Shown here: positions 1-8,852 of the stretch, piece after piece
Numbering within the stretch: position 1 is the stretch's first letter
Layout of the letters: the number at the start of each line of letters is the position of its first letter
NCBI GenBank assembly: GCA_965279205.1
Contig: OZ257144.1
Span: 2,976,001 to 3,040,000, forward strand
DNA: 64,000 nucleotides
Reading direction: 5' to 3'
Source of the DNA: UBA7672 sp965279205
Lineage (GTDB): Bacteria; Pseudomonadota; Alphaproteobacteria; Caulobacterales; Hyphomonadaceae
Made by a program: the position numbers and the translations under genes
The notes under the pieces: generated by a model
What the model was told of the DNA's origin: nothing
Seen by the model: only the letters and a program-made list of their open reading frames with translations
Databases searched by the model: none

Positions 1-1336
1 CGCCTGAAGCGCCGGTCGTCTGCCGGTTCCAGTTGAGCACGCCCGCTCGCACCTCTGCCTCGAAACGCCGGAACAGATCGGCGCTGTCCGAAATCAGCCC
101 GGCGGCGAGGCCAAAGCGCGTGGCGTTTGCTTCTTCGATCGCAGCATCAAAATCCGGAACCCGGATCACCTGCAGCAACGGTCCGAAGACTTCCTCGTCC
201 TTGCGTTCGTTGATCGCGGTGACGTCTATCAATCCGGGAGACACGAATGCGGCGCCAAGATTGAGCCGCTTGGCTTCTTTCAAGGCGATCCCGCCGCTAC
301 GCAGCCAATCCTCTTGCACCGCTAGAACGGCATCCGCCGCTTTCGCTGAAACTACCGGACCAATGAAAGGCTGCGGCTGGGAATCCGGCATGCCGACCAC
401 AATCCGATCGATCAGGCGCGACAGCGTTCTGACAACCGCATCACCCTCGGCGCCAGACTTCACGATCAGCCTGCGCGCGCAGGTGCAGCGTTGTCCGCCC
501 GTTATGTAGGCCGACTTCACGATCAGCTTCGCCGTGGCATCGAGATCCGCCGCATCCCACACCACCAGCGGATTGTTGCCGCCCAGTTCAAGCGCAACGA
601 TCTTCTCAGGCTTACCCGCAAGCGCTCGATGGATCGCCCGCCCCGCCGGCACGCCACCCGTGAACAGCACGCCATCGACGCCGTCATGCGCGACCAGCTG
701 CTCCGCCGGCGGCCGCGCACCCTGCACCAGATTGATCACGCCTGCCGGAATCCCCGCCTCTTCCCACAGCTTCACCGTGAACTCCGCGACTTCCGGCACC
801 TGCTCAGACGGCTTGAAGATCACGGTATTGCCGGCGATCAGCGCGGGCATGATGTGGCCGTTGGGAAGATGTCCCGGGAAATTGAACGGGCCCAGCACCG
901 CCATTACGCCATGGGGATGATGACTGATCCGCGCCGTGAATGCGCCGGCGGGCGCGTCGCGCGTCGGCGTGCGCTCCGCATACGCCTTGGCCGACAACTC
1001 GGCCTTGCCAACCATCGCTGCGGCTTCGGTTGCAGCATCCCACAATGGCTTGCCCGTCGACCGTGAAATCACCGCAGCCATGTCGCCCTTGCGGGCGTCA
1101 ACCAGTTTGGCGAACGCCCGCACCAGCGCGATCCGATCTTCCACCGGTCTCCGTCGCCAGGCCGGAAACGCCGCTCGTGCCGCAGCAACGGCGGTTTCGA
1201 CATCGTGAGAACCAGCCTCGGCGCCCGTCCAGATCACAGCGCCGTCCGCCGGAGCGACGGACGAGAATGTCGCGCCCGATCCTCTTAGCCAACGGCCGCC
1301 GATGAAGCACTCTCCGGTGAAAGCCGGCAGGCTCAC
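1..1336 (-). CDS. astD: Succinylglutamate-semialdehyde dehydrogenase, 3' end beyond the window
   Basis: NAD-dependent aldehyde dehydrogenase that oxidises N-succinylglutamate semialdehyde to N-succinylglutamate, a late step of the arginine succinyltransferase (AST) pathway. About 445 residues are visible. LGPFNFPG lies near residue 150, FTGG near 226, the catalytic-Glu motif ALELGGNNP near 250, and GQRCTCARR near 281-289 with the nucleophile probably Cys284. The family is about 490 residues, so only the C-terminus is cut off by the left edge. The GTG start overlaps the astA stop as GTGA, which suggests translational coupling. A generic aldehyde dehydrogenase is the alternative, but the astA neighbour and the GQRCTCARR context favour AstD. 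Confidence 0.92.
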   Translation of the reverse strand, partial: MSLPAFTGECFIGGRWLRGSGATFSSVAPADGAVIWTGAEAGSHDVETAVAAARAAFPAWRRRPVEDRIALVRAFAKLVDARKGDMAAVISRSTGKPLWDAATEAAAMVGKAELSAKAYAERTPTRDAPAGAFTARISHHPHGVMAVLGPFNFPGHLPNGHIMPALIAGNTVIFKPSEQVPEVAEFTVKLWEEAGIPAGVINLVQGARPPAEQLVAHDGVDGVLFTGGVPAGRAIHRALAGKPEKIVALELGGNNPLVVWDAADLDATAKLIVKSAYITGGQRCTCARRLIVKSGAEGDAVVRTLSRLIDRIVVGMPDSQPQPFIGPVVSAKAADAVLAVQEDWLRSGGIALKEAKRLNLGAAFVSPGLIDVTAINERKDEEVFGPLLQVIRVPDFDAAIEEANATRFGLAAGLISDSADLFRRFEAEVRAGVLNWNRQTTGASG

Positions 1337-2343
1337 GTGCGCTTCTCCTGAAGGCGGTAGACAAGAACTTCATCGGACGCAGCAGCGCCGATCCGCTTGA
1401 GAACTCCGGCAGGATCATCACCTCGCGCAAACTGGGTCACAGCAAAGCGCTCAACATTCGCCAGCGCTATCAGCCCGGCCTGTACCCGCAAATCTCCATT
1501 GGAAAATTCCGCCGCAGACATACGCACTGCTTCGCGCACCGTATCGATGTGATCAATGAACGCTTCGACCGTCGGCCCTGCATCAAAGATATCGACCACG
1601 TCATTGTACCGGAAACCCTGCGCCCTGAGCATGGCAAGCGCCGGCTCCGCGTCCGGATGCGGCCGCGCAATGACGTTCCGCGCCGCATCTGGCAGCAGCG
1701 CCGTATAGATCGGATAGCGAGGCATCAGGTCAGCAATGAAGCGATGGTCACGAGCGCTCAATACGTCGGCCTTGCGATAGTCCATGTGGAAAAATTTGGA
1801 CCCGACAGCATCCCAGAACGGTGACTTGCCCTCGCCATCGGTGAAGCCCCGGATTTCCGCCATCGCCTTCGGCCCGAACCGCACGGGATCGACTGCAATC
1901 AGCATCAGCCGGGCAAACGACAGCAGCCGCCCGCGCCCGCCGCCCCGCGCCTTGCGCTCGATGAACAGCGTCCCGAGTTCAGTGTCGCCATGATAGTCGT
2001 TGACCAGGAACAGCAGATCGAGCTCCGCCCGCACGCCCTGCTCAGGCGACACTTTCGAGTCGCGAGAGATCCGGTAGGAATAGAATGGCCGCTCGACACC
2101 AAGATTGGTGAAGATGCTGGCGGTGCCCAGCAGCTCTCCATCCTCTTCCATCAGCAGGAAGTAGCACTCATTGTCCGGCGCCAGCGACCCGCGAGCAAAG
2201 GCTGACAGCGACCGGTCAATGCGCGCCGACATGGCCTCACGAGAAGACGGCATCGTCAGCATGCCTGGATCGACACGAGTAATCATGGCCTCGAGTCTGT
2301 CGAGGTCGTTTCGGTTTGCGGGCCGGACCGTCGCTGTTGTCAT
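1333..2343 (-). CDS. astA: Arginine N-succinyltransferase
   Basis: Transfers succinyl from succinyl-CoA to L-arginine, the entry step of AST catabolism, in the cytoplasm. The 336-residue length is normal for the family. The N-terminal GNAT-like half starts VRPANRNDLDRLEAMI, and the central blocks GTLFIE, GRGRLLSFARLML and FWDAVGSKFF are typical of AstA. It is the first gene of the pair with astD, separated by a 4-bp overlap. The start at 2343 is an ATG just inside the end of the neighbouring Yip1-type gene (10-bp spacing), so the two could share a transcript. No repressor or operator is recognised nearby. Confidence 0.93.
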   Translation of the reverse strand: MTTATVRPANRNDLDRLEAMITRVDPGMLTMPSSREAMSARIDRSLSAFARGSLAPDNECYFLLMEEDGELLGTASIFTNLGVERPFYSYRISRDSKVSPEQGVRAELDLLFLVNDYHGDTELGTLFIERKARGGGRGRLLSFARLMLIAVDPVRFGPKAMAEIRGFTDGEGKSPFWDAVGSKFFHMDYRKADVLSARDHRFIADLMPRYPIYTALLPDAARNVIARPHPDAEPALAMLRAQGFRYNDVVDIFDAGPTVEAFIDHIDTVREAVRMSAAEFSNGDLRVQAGLIALANVERFAVTQFARGDDPAGVLKRIGAAASDEVLVYRLQEKRT

Positions 2344-2352
2344 GCGTGATGC

Positions 2353-3507
2353 CTAACGCTCGGCTTCGAACTGCGCCAGCGTCTCCTGCCCGAACAACTC
2401 AACTGCCTGGCGCAGATCGTCTGCTGTTACACCGCCGCCGCCAGCGGCTTTTACGTAAAACCGGTCCTGTACAAGGCGGCCGTAGCTTCCGGATTGTGAG
2501 GCCTGATCCCAGTCCTCTACTACGATCGCTTCGCCAATGCGACGGCGGCGCGAATAGCCATCCGTGGTTTCGCGGTCGAACTCCGATGTCGACGGCCCGC
2601 CAAACCCGATGGTTTCAGCGATCGTGCCGGAATACAGGATCTGCAGCGACAGATAACGCGCGCCGCCGCGGTACTCGGCCTCGACATCGATTGTGCGCGC
2701 GCCTGCCAGCCCGCGCCGCTCGACGCCAACCGACACGCGATCCAGTCCGCCAAGCTTCAGCGGCGTCGCACTTCTGAGATCGCCGCCCGTGACAATAGCT
2801 GGCGAACCGGCGGCAAGGCGCCCCGCGGAATCCGGTAGCGGCGCTGATGCAACGTTCACGGCCGCACCTGGCGCGACCGCTGGTTCATTGGCCCCGAAGT
2901 CCGGCATGCGTGGCAATTGTGGGAAAAGATTCCCGGAAGGCGCGGCGGTGGCCATCGTCGCAAGGCCAACCGCCAGCGCCATGATGATCGCCGAGATCGT
3001 CGCCACGATGGAATAGTTCACCGCGGATTTCTCAGCCGGGTGCATCACCTTTGGCGTACCGATGAACAGCAGGTAGAGGCTGTAGGTCGCACCCAGCAGC
3101 GCAAACACCTGTAATGCTGGGGCGACGGCGAGTATGCCCGCCACCATCGCCGCCGTAATTGAGTAAGCTGAAACCTTGAAAGCCTGACGATAGTTCCGCG
3201 CCGCGCCAAAGCGCGGGGCGAGCCAGTCGATCACCATGGCAAAAACGAAGACGCCGACGACCGCCAGCGCAAAGAACAGCAGGGCCGACAGAGCGACGCC
3301 GAGGATCGGCGCCCGGTGTTGCTCCCCGCCCACCTGCACGCCCAGCACGGATAGCGCGATGACGATGGCGATGGTCGGGATCGCGGCCAGAGGCGCGACA
3401 TAGCCAAGCGCCAGCTTCCTGGGCACGGCCTCTTCCCGATCAATGACATCCCATTCTGTACCCGGCGAAAGCAGCAGGTTCTTCACCCGTGCGATCAACG
3501 CGAACAT
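2353..3507 (-). CDS. Yip1-family integral membrane protein
   Basis: 384 residues. The N-terminal part MFALIARVKNLLLSP with TEWDVI just after it is typical of bacterial Yip1-domain proteins, followed by about five hydrophobic segments between residues 30 and 200. The C-terminal half (about residues 215-384) is polar and probably extracytoplasmic; it resembles no domain I can name. Yip1 proteins are membrane proteins of unsettled function in bacteria. The gene lies 10 bp upstream of astA on the same strand. It is transcribed divergently from the exporter gene that begins at 3688, with the exporter's operators in between. The family call is good; any role is unknown. Confidence 0.75.
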   Translation of the reverse strand: MFALIARVKNLLLSPGTEWDVIDREEAVPRKLALGYVAPLAAIPTIAIVIALSVLGVQVGGEQHRAPILGVALSALLFFALAVVGVFVFAMVIDWLAPRFGAARNYRQAFKVSAYSITAAMVAGILAVAPALQVFALLGATYSLYLLFIGTPKVMHPAEKSAVNYSIVATISAIIMALAVGLATMATAAPSGNLFPQLPRMPDFGANEPAVAPGAAVNVASAPLPDSAGRLAAGSPAIVTGGDLRSATPLKLGGLDRVSVGVERRGLAGARTIDVEAEYRGGARYLSLQILYSGTIAETIGFGGPSTSEFDRETTDGYSRRRRIGEAIVVEDWDQASQSGSYGRLVQDRFYVKAAGGGGVTADDLRQAVELFGQETLAQFEAER

Positions 3508-3589
3508 GGACCGCCTCTCCGGATCATGAGGGCCACCCTATCGGGCTACGCAGGCCGATCAAATGGCTGCCTGTGGCTAACGACCTGAT

Positions 3590-3605
3590 TGTAAGCGACA
3601 TTACA
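3590..3605. promoter_or_regulatory. Dyad TGTAA-N6-TTACA upstream of exporter
   Basis: An inverted repeat with 5-bp arms and a 6-bp spacer, 83 bp before the exporter start, in the divergent intergenic region. The shape suits a TetR-type operator, but this is inference from symmetry only. Confidence 0.35.
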
Positions 3606-3644
3606 TCCCACTGGCGACTCGTCCCGTCCCCGTGTATTAGACCG

Positions 3645-3660
3645 GAAACTGATCAGTTTC
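3645..3660. promoter_or_regulatory. Perfect 16-bp palindrome GAAACTGATCAGTTTC, likely operator
   Basis: Fully symmetrical 16-bp sequence 27 bp before the ATG of the DHA2 exporter, just after a possible -10 (TATTAG, 3635-3640). Position and symmetry suggest a repressor site covering the transcription start. No TetR/MarR gene is adjacent, so the regulator would be encoded elsewhere. Confidence 0.5.
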
Positions 3661-3687
3661 GCCGCCCCCATTCTGGAGCTTTCCCCA

Positions 3688-5376
3688 ATGGACGCTACAG
3701 CCGCGCCCCATGACGCCCCCCATCGTCGCGAACCGACGGCGGATGAAAGACGGCTGACGTTTATCGCGCTCATGATCGTTTTCCTGTTGAGCGCGCTCGA
3801 CCAGACGATCGTTTCGACAGCGATGCCAACCATCATCCGCGAGCTGGACGGTTTGGAACTCTATGCCTGGGTCACGACCAGCTACCTGCTGACCTCCACC
3901 GTCATGGTACCCATCTGGGGCAAGCTGGGCGACCTCTACGGTCGCAAGCTCATCCTGATCATCGGGATCGTCATCTTTGTCGTGGGCTCATGGCTGTGCG
4001 GCCTGTCCGGCGAATTCGGCGATATGCCGCTCGTGGGCGATGGCATGATGCAGCTGATTGTTTTCCGTGGCATTCAGGGCATTGGTGGCGGCGCTCTGTT
4101 CACCACGGCCTTCGCCACCATCGCCGACCTGTTCCCACCGCGGGAGCGTGGCAAGTACGCTGGCCTGTTCGGCGCCGTGTTCGGTCTCGCCAGCGTGGTT
4201 GGCCCGATTGTCGGCGGCTATTTCACCGACCATGGCAGCGCGGACATTGCCGGCATGCACATCGCGGGCTGGCGCTGGTGCTTCTATATCAACCTTCCGA
4301 CGTCGGTGATCGCGCTCGCGATGATCAGCCTCAAGATGCCCAACCTTGGCCACACCGGCGGCGGCAAGATCGACTGGTTCGGCGGCATATTTGTTATCCT
4401 CTCCATCGGCGCACTCATGATGGCGCTGACGTGGGGCAACGAAAAAGGTTGGCTGTCGCCGGACGTGCTTGGCCTGTTCGCGTTCTCGGTCGTGACAGGC
4501 GTCGCCTTCATCTTCATCGAGCGCTCCGTCAAGGAGCCGATCCTTCCGCTCGGCCTGTTCAGTATCCCGGCTTTCACGACATCGACCATCGCGTCCTTCG
4601 TTATCTCGATGGCGTTCATGGGAACGATCGTCTACCTGCCGCTCTTCCTGCAGCTGGGCCTCGGTATCCAGGCGACCAACAGCGGCATGCTTCTTCTGCC
4701 CCTGATGGTCGGACTTATCGTTTCGGCCACCTTGTCGGGCCGCGTGGTCACGCGCACCGGCAAGTACAAGCCGATGATGCTGATCGGCGCAGGTGCACAG
4801 ATGCTTGGCATCTTCCTGATGTCGCAACTCCGCAGCGACTCCGAGCAATGGGACGTCATCTGGCGGCTGTTCATCGTCGGCATCGGCCTTGGCCCGTCTC
4901 AGAGCCTGTTCAATATGGTCTCGCAGAGTGCAGCGCCCGTCCATCAGATCGGCGTCGCCACATCTACGTCCATGTTCCTGCGTCAGTGCGGCGGCATGAT
5001 TGGCGTGTCGATCTTCGGCGCCCTGCTGATGTCGCAGCTCTCTGTGTCGCTCGCCAAGATCTTCCCTGGCATCACGATCGACCTCGGTGAGATGCAGAAG
5101 ATGGCGGCGATGTCGACCAGCGGCGCCGGCATGCCGTTGCCCGAGGCCATGGAAACGGCAGTCGCGACGTCGATCTCGGACGCAATGAGCTACATCTTCC
5201 TCGGAAGCATGGTCATCATCGCCATCGCCATCGTCGCGATCCTCTTCATTCCGCAGATACCGCTGCGCGGACGCGCACCGCAGACCCCACTCGAGAAAGC
5301 CGAGAAGGTTCTGGAGGAGGTAACGCCAGCTGGTCCCGTCACTCCGGACGTTGCAGCAACGTCAAAGGCGACCTAG
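3688..5376 (+). CDS. MFS multidrug exporter, DHA2 (EmrB/QacA) type
   Basis: Predicted proton-coupled efflux pump of the inner membrane with 14 segments, 562 residues. Motif D1 (LDQTIVSTAMP, residues 37-47) and motif A (GKLGDLYGRK, 78-87) are intact. A glycine-rich motif C region follows around residue 155 (GLASVVGPIVGG). The start has a GGAG ribosome site at 3675-3678 and two dyad operators upstream. No membrane-fusion (EmrA-like) partner is adjacent, so it may act alone. Its TAG stop overlaps the TAG of the convergent GT-C gene within the tetramer CTAG. The substrate cannot be told from sequence. Confidence 0.9.
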   Translation: MDATAAPHDAPHRREPTADERRLTFIALMIVFLLSALDQTIVSTAMPTIIRELDGLELYAWVTTSYLLTSTVMVPIWGKLGDLYGRKLILIIGIVIFVVGSWLCGLSGEFGDMPLVGDGMMQLIVFRGIQGIGGGALFTTAFATIADLFPPRERGKYAGLFGAVFGLASVVGPIVGGYFTDHGSADIAGMHIAGWRWCFYINLPTSVIALAMISLKMPNLGHTGGGKIDWFGGIFVILSIGALMMALTWGNEKGWLSPDVLGLFAFSVVTGVAFIFIERSVKEPILPLGLFSIPAFTTSTIASFVISMAFMGTIVYLPLFLQLGLGIQATNSGMLLLPLMVGLIVSATLSGRVVTRTGKYKPMMLIGAGAQMLGIFLMSQLRSDSEQWDVIWRLFIVGIGLGPSQSLFNMVSQSAAPVHQIGVATSTSMFLRQCGGMIGVSIFGALLMSQLSVSLAKIFPGITIDLGEMQKMAAMSTSGAGMPLPEAMETAVATSISDAMSYIFLGSMVIIAIAIVAILFIPQIPLRGRAPQTPLEKAEKVLEEVTPAGPVTPDVAATSKAT

Positions 5377-7205
5377 CGAACGACGCGATAGAGTTTGAGG
5401 GGAGAATTGGCGAGTTCGACTGGCTGAAGCCAGTCGGGCTGCCGTCCCTCGCCGAGCAAGGCCGACAGCGTCTCTTCCGGAGCGACGCCATTCGCCGGAT
5501 GGCGCGCGTAGAAGCCAGTCTCCGGCGAGGCCGGACAGACAAGCACATAGTCCGCTGGCGAGTTGAGAACAATCGCACGGGCCGCGTCTGGCGCCGACCG
5601 TAGCGCGTTGATCATGGTCATCGTGCCTGTGCCGTTGCGATGATACGGCCCGGCCAGAATCGAGCTCTTCGACCAGACCAGCACGTTGGCGCCGAGAACG
5701 AACTGGTTGAGCATCACGCCTATTGGAATATCGGCAAGCGCCTTGAACGCCGCCGGTTTCAGGCACTCTTTGGAATTCGAAGTCCGCGTTTCATAGCTCG
5801 CCAGCGCACGTTGTGAAATCAGCCGCGACTGCAGCGCTTCGCCAGCGCTGGCCCACGCCGCTGCGGTCGAGCTCGCTGCTATGCCAGCAAAAGCCAGCGC
5901 GCGGATCGCTGTCGCCTTGCTGCGATAGTAACGGCGCGCCAGCGCAACCGCCCACGCGCCAAACGGAATGGCGGCTGCTGTCGCAAATGTTGTTCCCCGT
6001 ATCTGCCATGCCAGCACAACCCACGCGGCCAGCAGGAAGGTCAGCGCAATCCAGCCTGCTTCATCCCGCCAATGGCGCTTCAGGTAGAACACCGCCGCAA
6101 CAAGACCGGCAAACGCCGCGCCCGCCACGCTGAGGATCATTCCCGGACCATCGCTTGCCAGCATCACCAGCGAGCGTGTCTCGGAAATCTGGCTCATCCA
6201 GAGCTGTTCCATGTCCGCGCTCATGGCCGAATAGCCGCCGCCCGCGCATTCCGGGAACAGCACCACGAGCATACCAGTCGCGACAACCCCCAGCACAGCC
6301 GCCGACGCTAGCCGCCTCGGCAAGTTCGAAACGAACGCCTCCGGCAGGCGACCGAGCGTGATCGCCACAACGCCACCAGCAAATCCGAACCCGAGGAAGG
6401 GAGCGCCCATCGCATCACAGACCGGCCTCAGCCAGTCCTTGGGAGCTACCAACGCTGCGAACATGACCAGCGACGACGCAGCCAGTCCCACGCCAAGCCA
6501 GGCGAGACCTCTTGAGAAATCCTTCGGCCGAAACAGCCAGAGCACGCCTGAAACCAGCAGCGCAGCGGCCACCATCGGCGCGGCCTCCGCAGCAGTCGCC
6601 ACAGCCGCGCCAAGCGCTCCGCCCGCCCAGGCCGCAGCGCGCGGATACTCGCGCATACGCATCAGGCCAAGCATGGCGCCCATCATCAGGATCAGCTCGA
6701 CATTGTGGTGATCGAACGAGCCGGGGGCAAACTTGTCGATCGCGGGGAACGCCAGCGCCGCCACGATCGCTCCAGTCCACTGCGCCTCGCGACGCAGGCA
6801 ATCCCGCGCGCCGATCTCGCTGGAGACGCGCACTACCAGCATCATGAAAACTGCGAGCAGCCCCAGCGGCCACGCAAACGCCATTGCGATCTCTGCGTTG
6901 TGTTGACCGATCACTGGCGACAGCAGTGCGATCGGCGCGGCCAGCACAGCATCAATCCACTGCGCCCAGTGCATCGGCGTACCGTCGGGGGGATTCAGCC
7001 TGTGCTGGACGTTGTCGAACCAGCCCTGACCCGCCAGCATGTCGCGTATGCGCACAAGCCGCATGGCGTTGTCGGGTTCTGCAAAATCCTGGTTGAGCGC
7101 CGCAAGGCCGGAGCCAACGACAAGAATCGCCGCCGCCAGCGCCCAGCCGGCGATCCAGGCGATCCGTCCGTTGTCCTCGCCCGCGGGTGACGCCGCCTGC
7201 CGCAT
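5373..7205 (-). CDS. Polytopic GT-C-like membrane protein
   Basis: 610 residues with about ten hydrophobic segments through residue 430, then a soluble C-terminal domain of about 150 residues. An early acidic loop, AEPDNAMRLVRIRDML (near residue 44), followed by a second loop with SFDHHNVE near residue 160, resembles the catalytic loops of GT-C glycosyltransferases (STT3/PMT-like), which use lipid-linked sugars. Two cysteines (SKECLKP and LVCPASP) in the C-terminal domain could form a periplasmic disulfide. It is convergent with the exporter and monocistronic. The GT-C assignment is fold-level inference; neither donor nor acceptor is known. Confidence 0.6.
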   Translation of the reverse strand: MRQAASPAGEDNGRIAWIAGWALAAAILVVGSGLAALNQDFAEPDNAMRLVRIRDMLAGQGWFDNVQHRLNPPDGTPMHWAQWIDAVLAAPIALLSPVIGQHNAEIAMAFAWPLGLLAVFMMLVVRVSSEIGARDCLRREAQWTGAIVAALAFPAIDKFAPGSFDHHNVELILMMGAMLGLMRMREYPRAAAWAGGALGAAVATAAEAAPMVAAALLVSGVLWLFRPKDFSRGLAWLGVGLAASSLVMFAALVAPKDWLRPVCDAMGAPFLGFGFAGGVVAITLGRLPEAFVSNLPRRLASAAVLGVVATGMLVVLFPECAGGGYSAMSADMEQLWMSQISETRSLVMLASDGPGMILSVAGAAFAGLVAAVFYLKRHWRDEAGWIALTFLLAAWVVLAWQIRGTTFATAAAIPFGAWAVALARRYYRSKATAIRALAFAGIAASSTAAAWASAGEALQSRLISQRALASYETRTSNSKECLKPAAFKALADIPIGVMLNQFVLGANVLVWSKSSILAGPYHRNGTGTMTMINALRSAPDAARAIVLNSPADYVLVCPASPETGFYARHPANGVAPEETLSALLGEGRQPDWLQPVELANSPLKLYRVVR

Positions 7206-7464
7206 GTCCCGTCCGCTGATGCTGGAACTCCGGCAAAACCTAGCAAGGCGAACTTAAGTATTCGCAAAGCCCTGCATTTGTCGGGTTTTCAGCGGAATTA
7301 ACCCGCCGCCTTCATCCGGACATCTTCGCCACAATGAAACAGCCCCTCCGCCCTACGCCAGCCGCGCGGTGGTTTCACAACTCAACACAAGCGGGAACAC
7401 GAACCCGCGAGTCGGCCGCCTACACCACCCGATCCCCGGAACGGTGCGCGGCCTGGAGGGACAC

Positions 7465-8052
7465 ATGAGCATCCGTACTTTCGCGCGCATCAGCTTTCTG
7501 TCGGCCATCGCGCTGGCCGGCGCGGGCGCTGCGAACGCCGACGTCTTCCTGAAAGTCGAGGGAACGCCCGGTGAAGCGATGCAGCGCGGCTTCGAAGGCC
7601 AGATCCAGGTCACGGGCGCCAGCATGAACATATCGAGCTTCCTCATGCCCGATCCTGATGGTCTTACCGACTCCGTTCGCTCGACGAACGTCGGCCCGAT
7701 CTACATCACGAAATCGCCGGACCGTTCGTCGCCGAAACTGATGATGTCGGCTGTCGAAGGCATGCCGCTCGGCAGAATCGAGATCAGCTTCACTTCTGCC
7801 CCACGCACCGGCCAGCCGCAGAGCGTGGAATCGAAATGGATCCTGGAAGGCGCTGAAGTCCGCTCCTTCAGCGTCAACCCGGATCCCAACACTGGCAGCC
7901 AGGCGAGCGAAAGCATCGAAATCACCTACTCGTCGATGCGCTACCAGTATTACAGCAAGGACTCCAAGGGCCTGCGCTCGGGCACGATGGAGGAAGTGAA
8001 GTGGAGCGTGCCGGATGCCCAACTCTTCCCTTTCGACGAGGGATGCCGCTAA
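7465..8052 (+). CDS. Secreted Hcp-like (T6SS tube-protein family) protein
   Basis: 195 residues from the ATG at 7465, which has the ribosome site GGAGGG at 7455-7460; an upstream in-frame start at 7369 is less likely. Residues 1-25 form a Sec signal peptide ending AANA. The mature part begins DVFLKVEG and includes SPDRSSPKLM and a late EITYSSMRYQYY strand, the pattern of the Hcp beta-barrel family (type VI secretion tube). No other type VI gene is in the window. A cleavable signal peptide is not expected of a true T6SS Hcp, so this is probably an orphan periplasmic or exported Hcp-fold protein of unknown role. Confidence 0.72.
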   Translation: MSIRTFARISFLSAIALAGAGAANADVFLKVEGTPGEAMQRGFEGQIQVTGASMNISSFLMPDPDGLTDSVRSTNVGPIYITKSPDRSSPKLMMSAVEGMPLGRIEISFTSAPRTGQPQSVESKWILEGAEVRSFSVNPDPNTGSQASESIEITYSSMRYQYYSKDSKGLRSGTMEEVKWSVPDAQLFPFDEGCR

Positions 8053-8077
8053 CGTTTTCTAACGGTTCCTAAACGGA

Positions 8078-8107
8078 TCGGGCAGGCCTCGCCTGCTCGA
8101 TTCATTT
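8078..8107 (+). terminator. Rho-independent terminator after the Hcp-like gene
   Basis: A 10-bp stem with one mismatch (arms 8078-8087 and 8091-8100) and loop CTC, followed by TTCATTT. It lies 25 bp past the stop codon. Confidence 0.65.
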
Positions 8108-8161
8108 GGGCCTAACCTATGTCTGCTAGTCCTTACCGGGATACGGGGAGGACTCTGTCCG

Positions 8162-8725
8162 ATGGCCAAAGCCGCATTCCACAAGAACCAGAAAGTGTTC
8201 GTGAAACCTGTCGGCACCTGGGCGGTGGTCGAACATGTCCTGCCGCAATGGGTCAAGGGTCTCGAGGAGCCGCTCAAGGTTCACTACGATGTGGGTCTTG
8301 GCCGCGAGTTTTCGGCCAGCGAACTGGTTGCTGACAAGGCCAACAGCCCCATCGATGAGGTTGCCGATCTCGACAACTGGCGCATCAATCGCGCCCGCAA
8401 TCGCTGGAAGGATGGCGAAGACACCAACGCCCATCCGAATCCTGGCACCTATCCGATCGTCACGACAGACGACAAGAACTGGGGCGGTTGGCGCGTTCCG
8501 AGCGCAGAATACGACCGCGACCCGCAACGCATCGAATTCCAGGCGCGCATCATCGAGGCGGCGCCCCACCTGATGCGCATCTCCAAGGAACTGGCGCAGT
8601 TCGGTCACAACCATTCGGACGACATGCCGTCCGACCTGCTGACGCTCGCAAAGCGGGCCACAGTTCTGTTGCGCCGCATCTACGAGACGCCGGCCGATGC
8701 GCCAGTGGTTCAGGCGGCTGAGTAG
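8162..8725 (+). CDS. Conserved-looking hypothetical protein
   Basis: 187-residue soluble protein without signal peptide or membrane segment. The N-terminal 50 residues (HKNQKVFVKPVGTWAVVE, then VHYDVGLGREFSASEL) look like a small beta-barrel such as an SH3-like or KOW-like fold. The C-terminal 70 residues (RIEFQARIIEAAPHLMRISKEL, then LLTLAKRATVLLRRIYE) are helical. Ribosome site GGGGAGGA (8146-8153) precedes the ATG at 8162. It stands alone between the terminator of the Hcp-like gene and pepN, on the same strand as both. I do not recognise the family. Confidence 0.7.
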   Translation: MAKAAFHKNQKVFVKPVGTWAVVEHVLPQWVKGLEEPLKVHYDVGLGREFSASELVADKANSPIDEVADLDNWRINRARNRWKDGEDTNAHPNPGTYPIVTTDDKNWGGWRVPSAEYDRDPQRIEFQARIIEAAPHLMRISKELAQFGHNHSDDMPSDLLTLAKRATVLLRRIYETPADAPVVQAAE

Positions 8726-8852
8726 GCGCAGCGCACAGCCACCTGATTTCGTGCGAAATCCAGTTTGACGCCCTTTATCTTGGCGGCAAACCCTGTAGGC
8801 ATTGCCCTCGGCGCTGCGCATGGGTCGGCGTAGCCGATCAAAGGGCTGTGCC

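Noticed and set aside
3988..4944. 318-residue minus-strand frame
   Set aside because: Antisense to the DHA2 exporter; charged low-complexity content.
7255..7310. CtrA site upstream of the Hcp-like gene
   Set aside because: Only isolated TTAA halves with wrong spacing are present.
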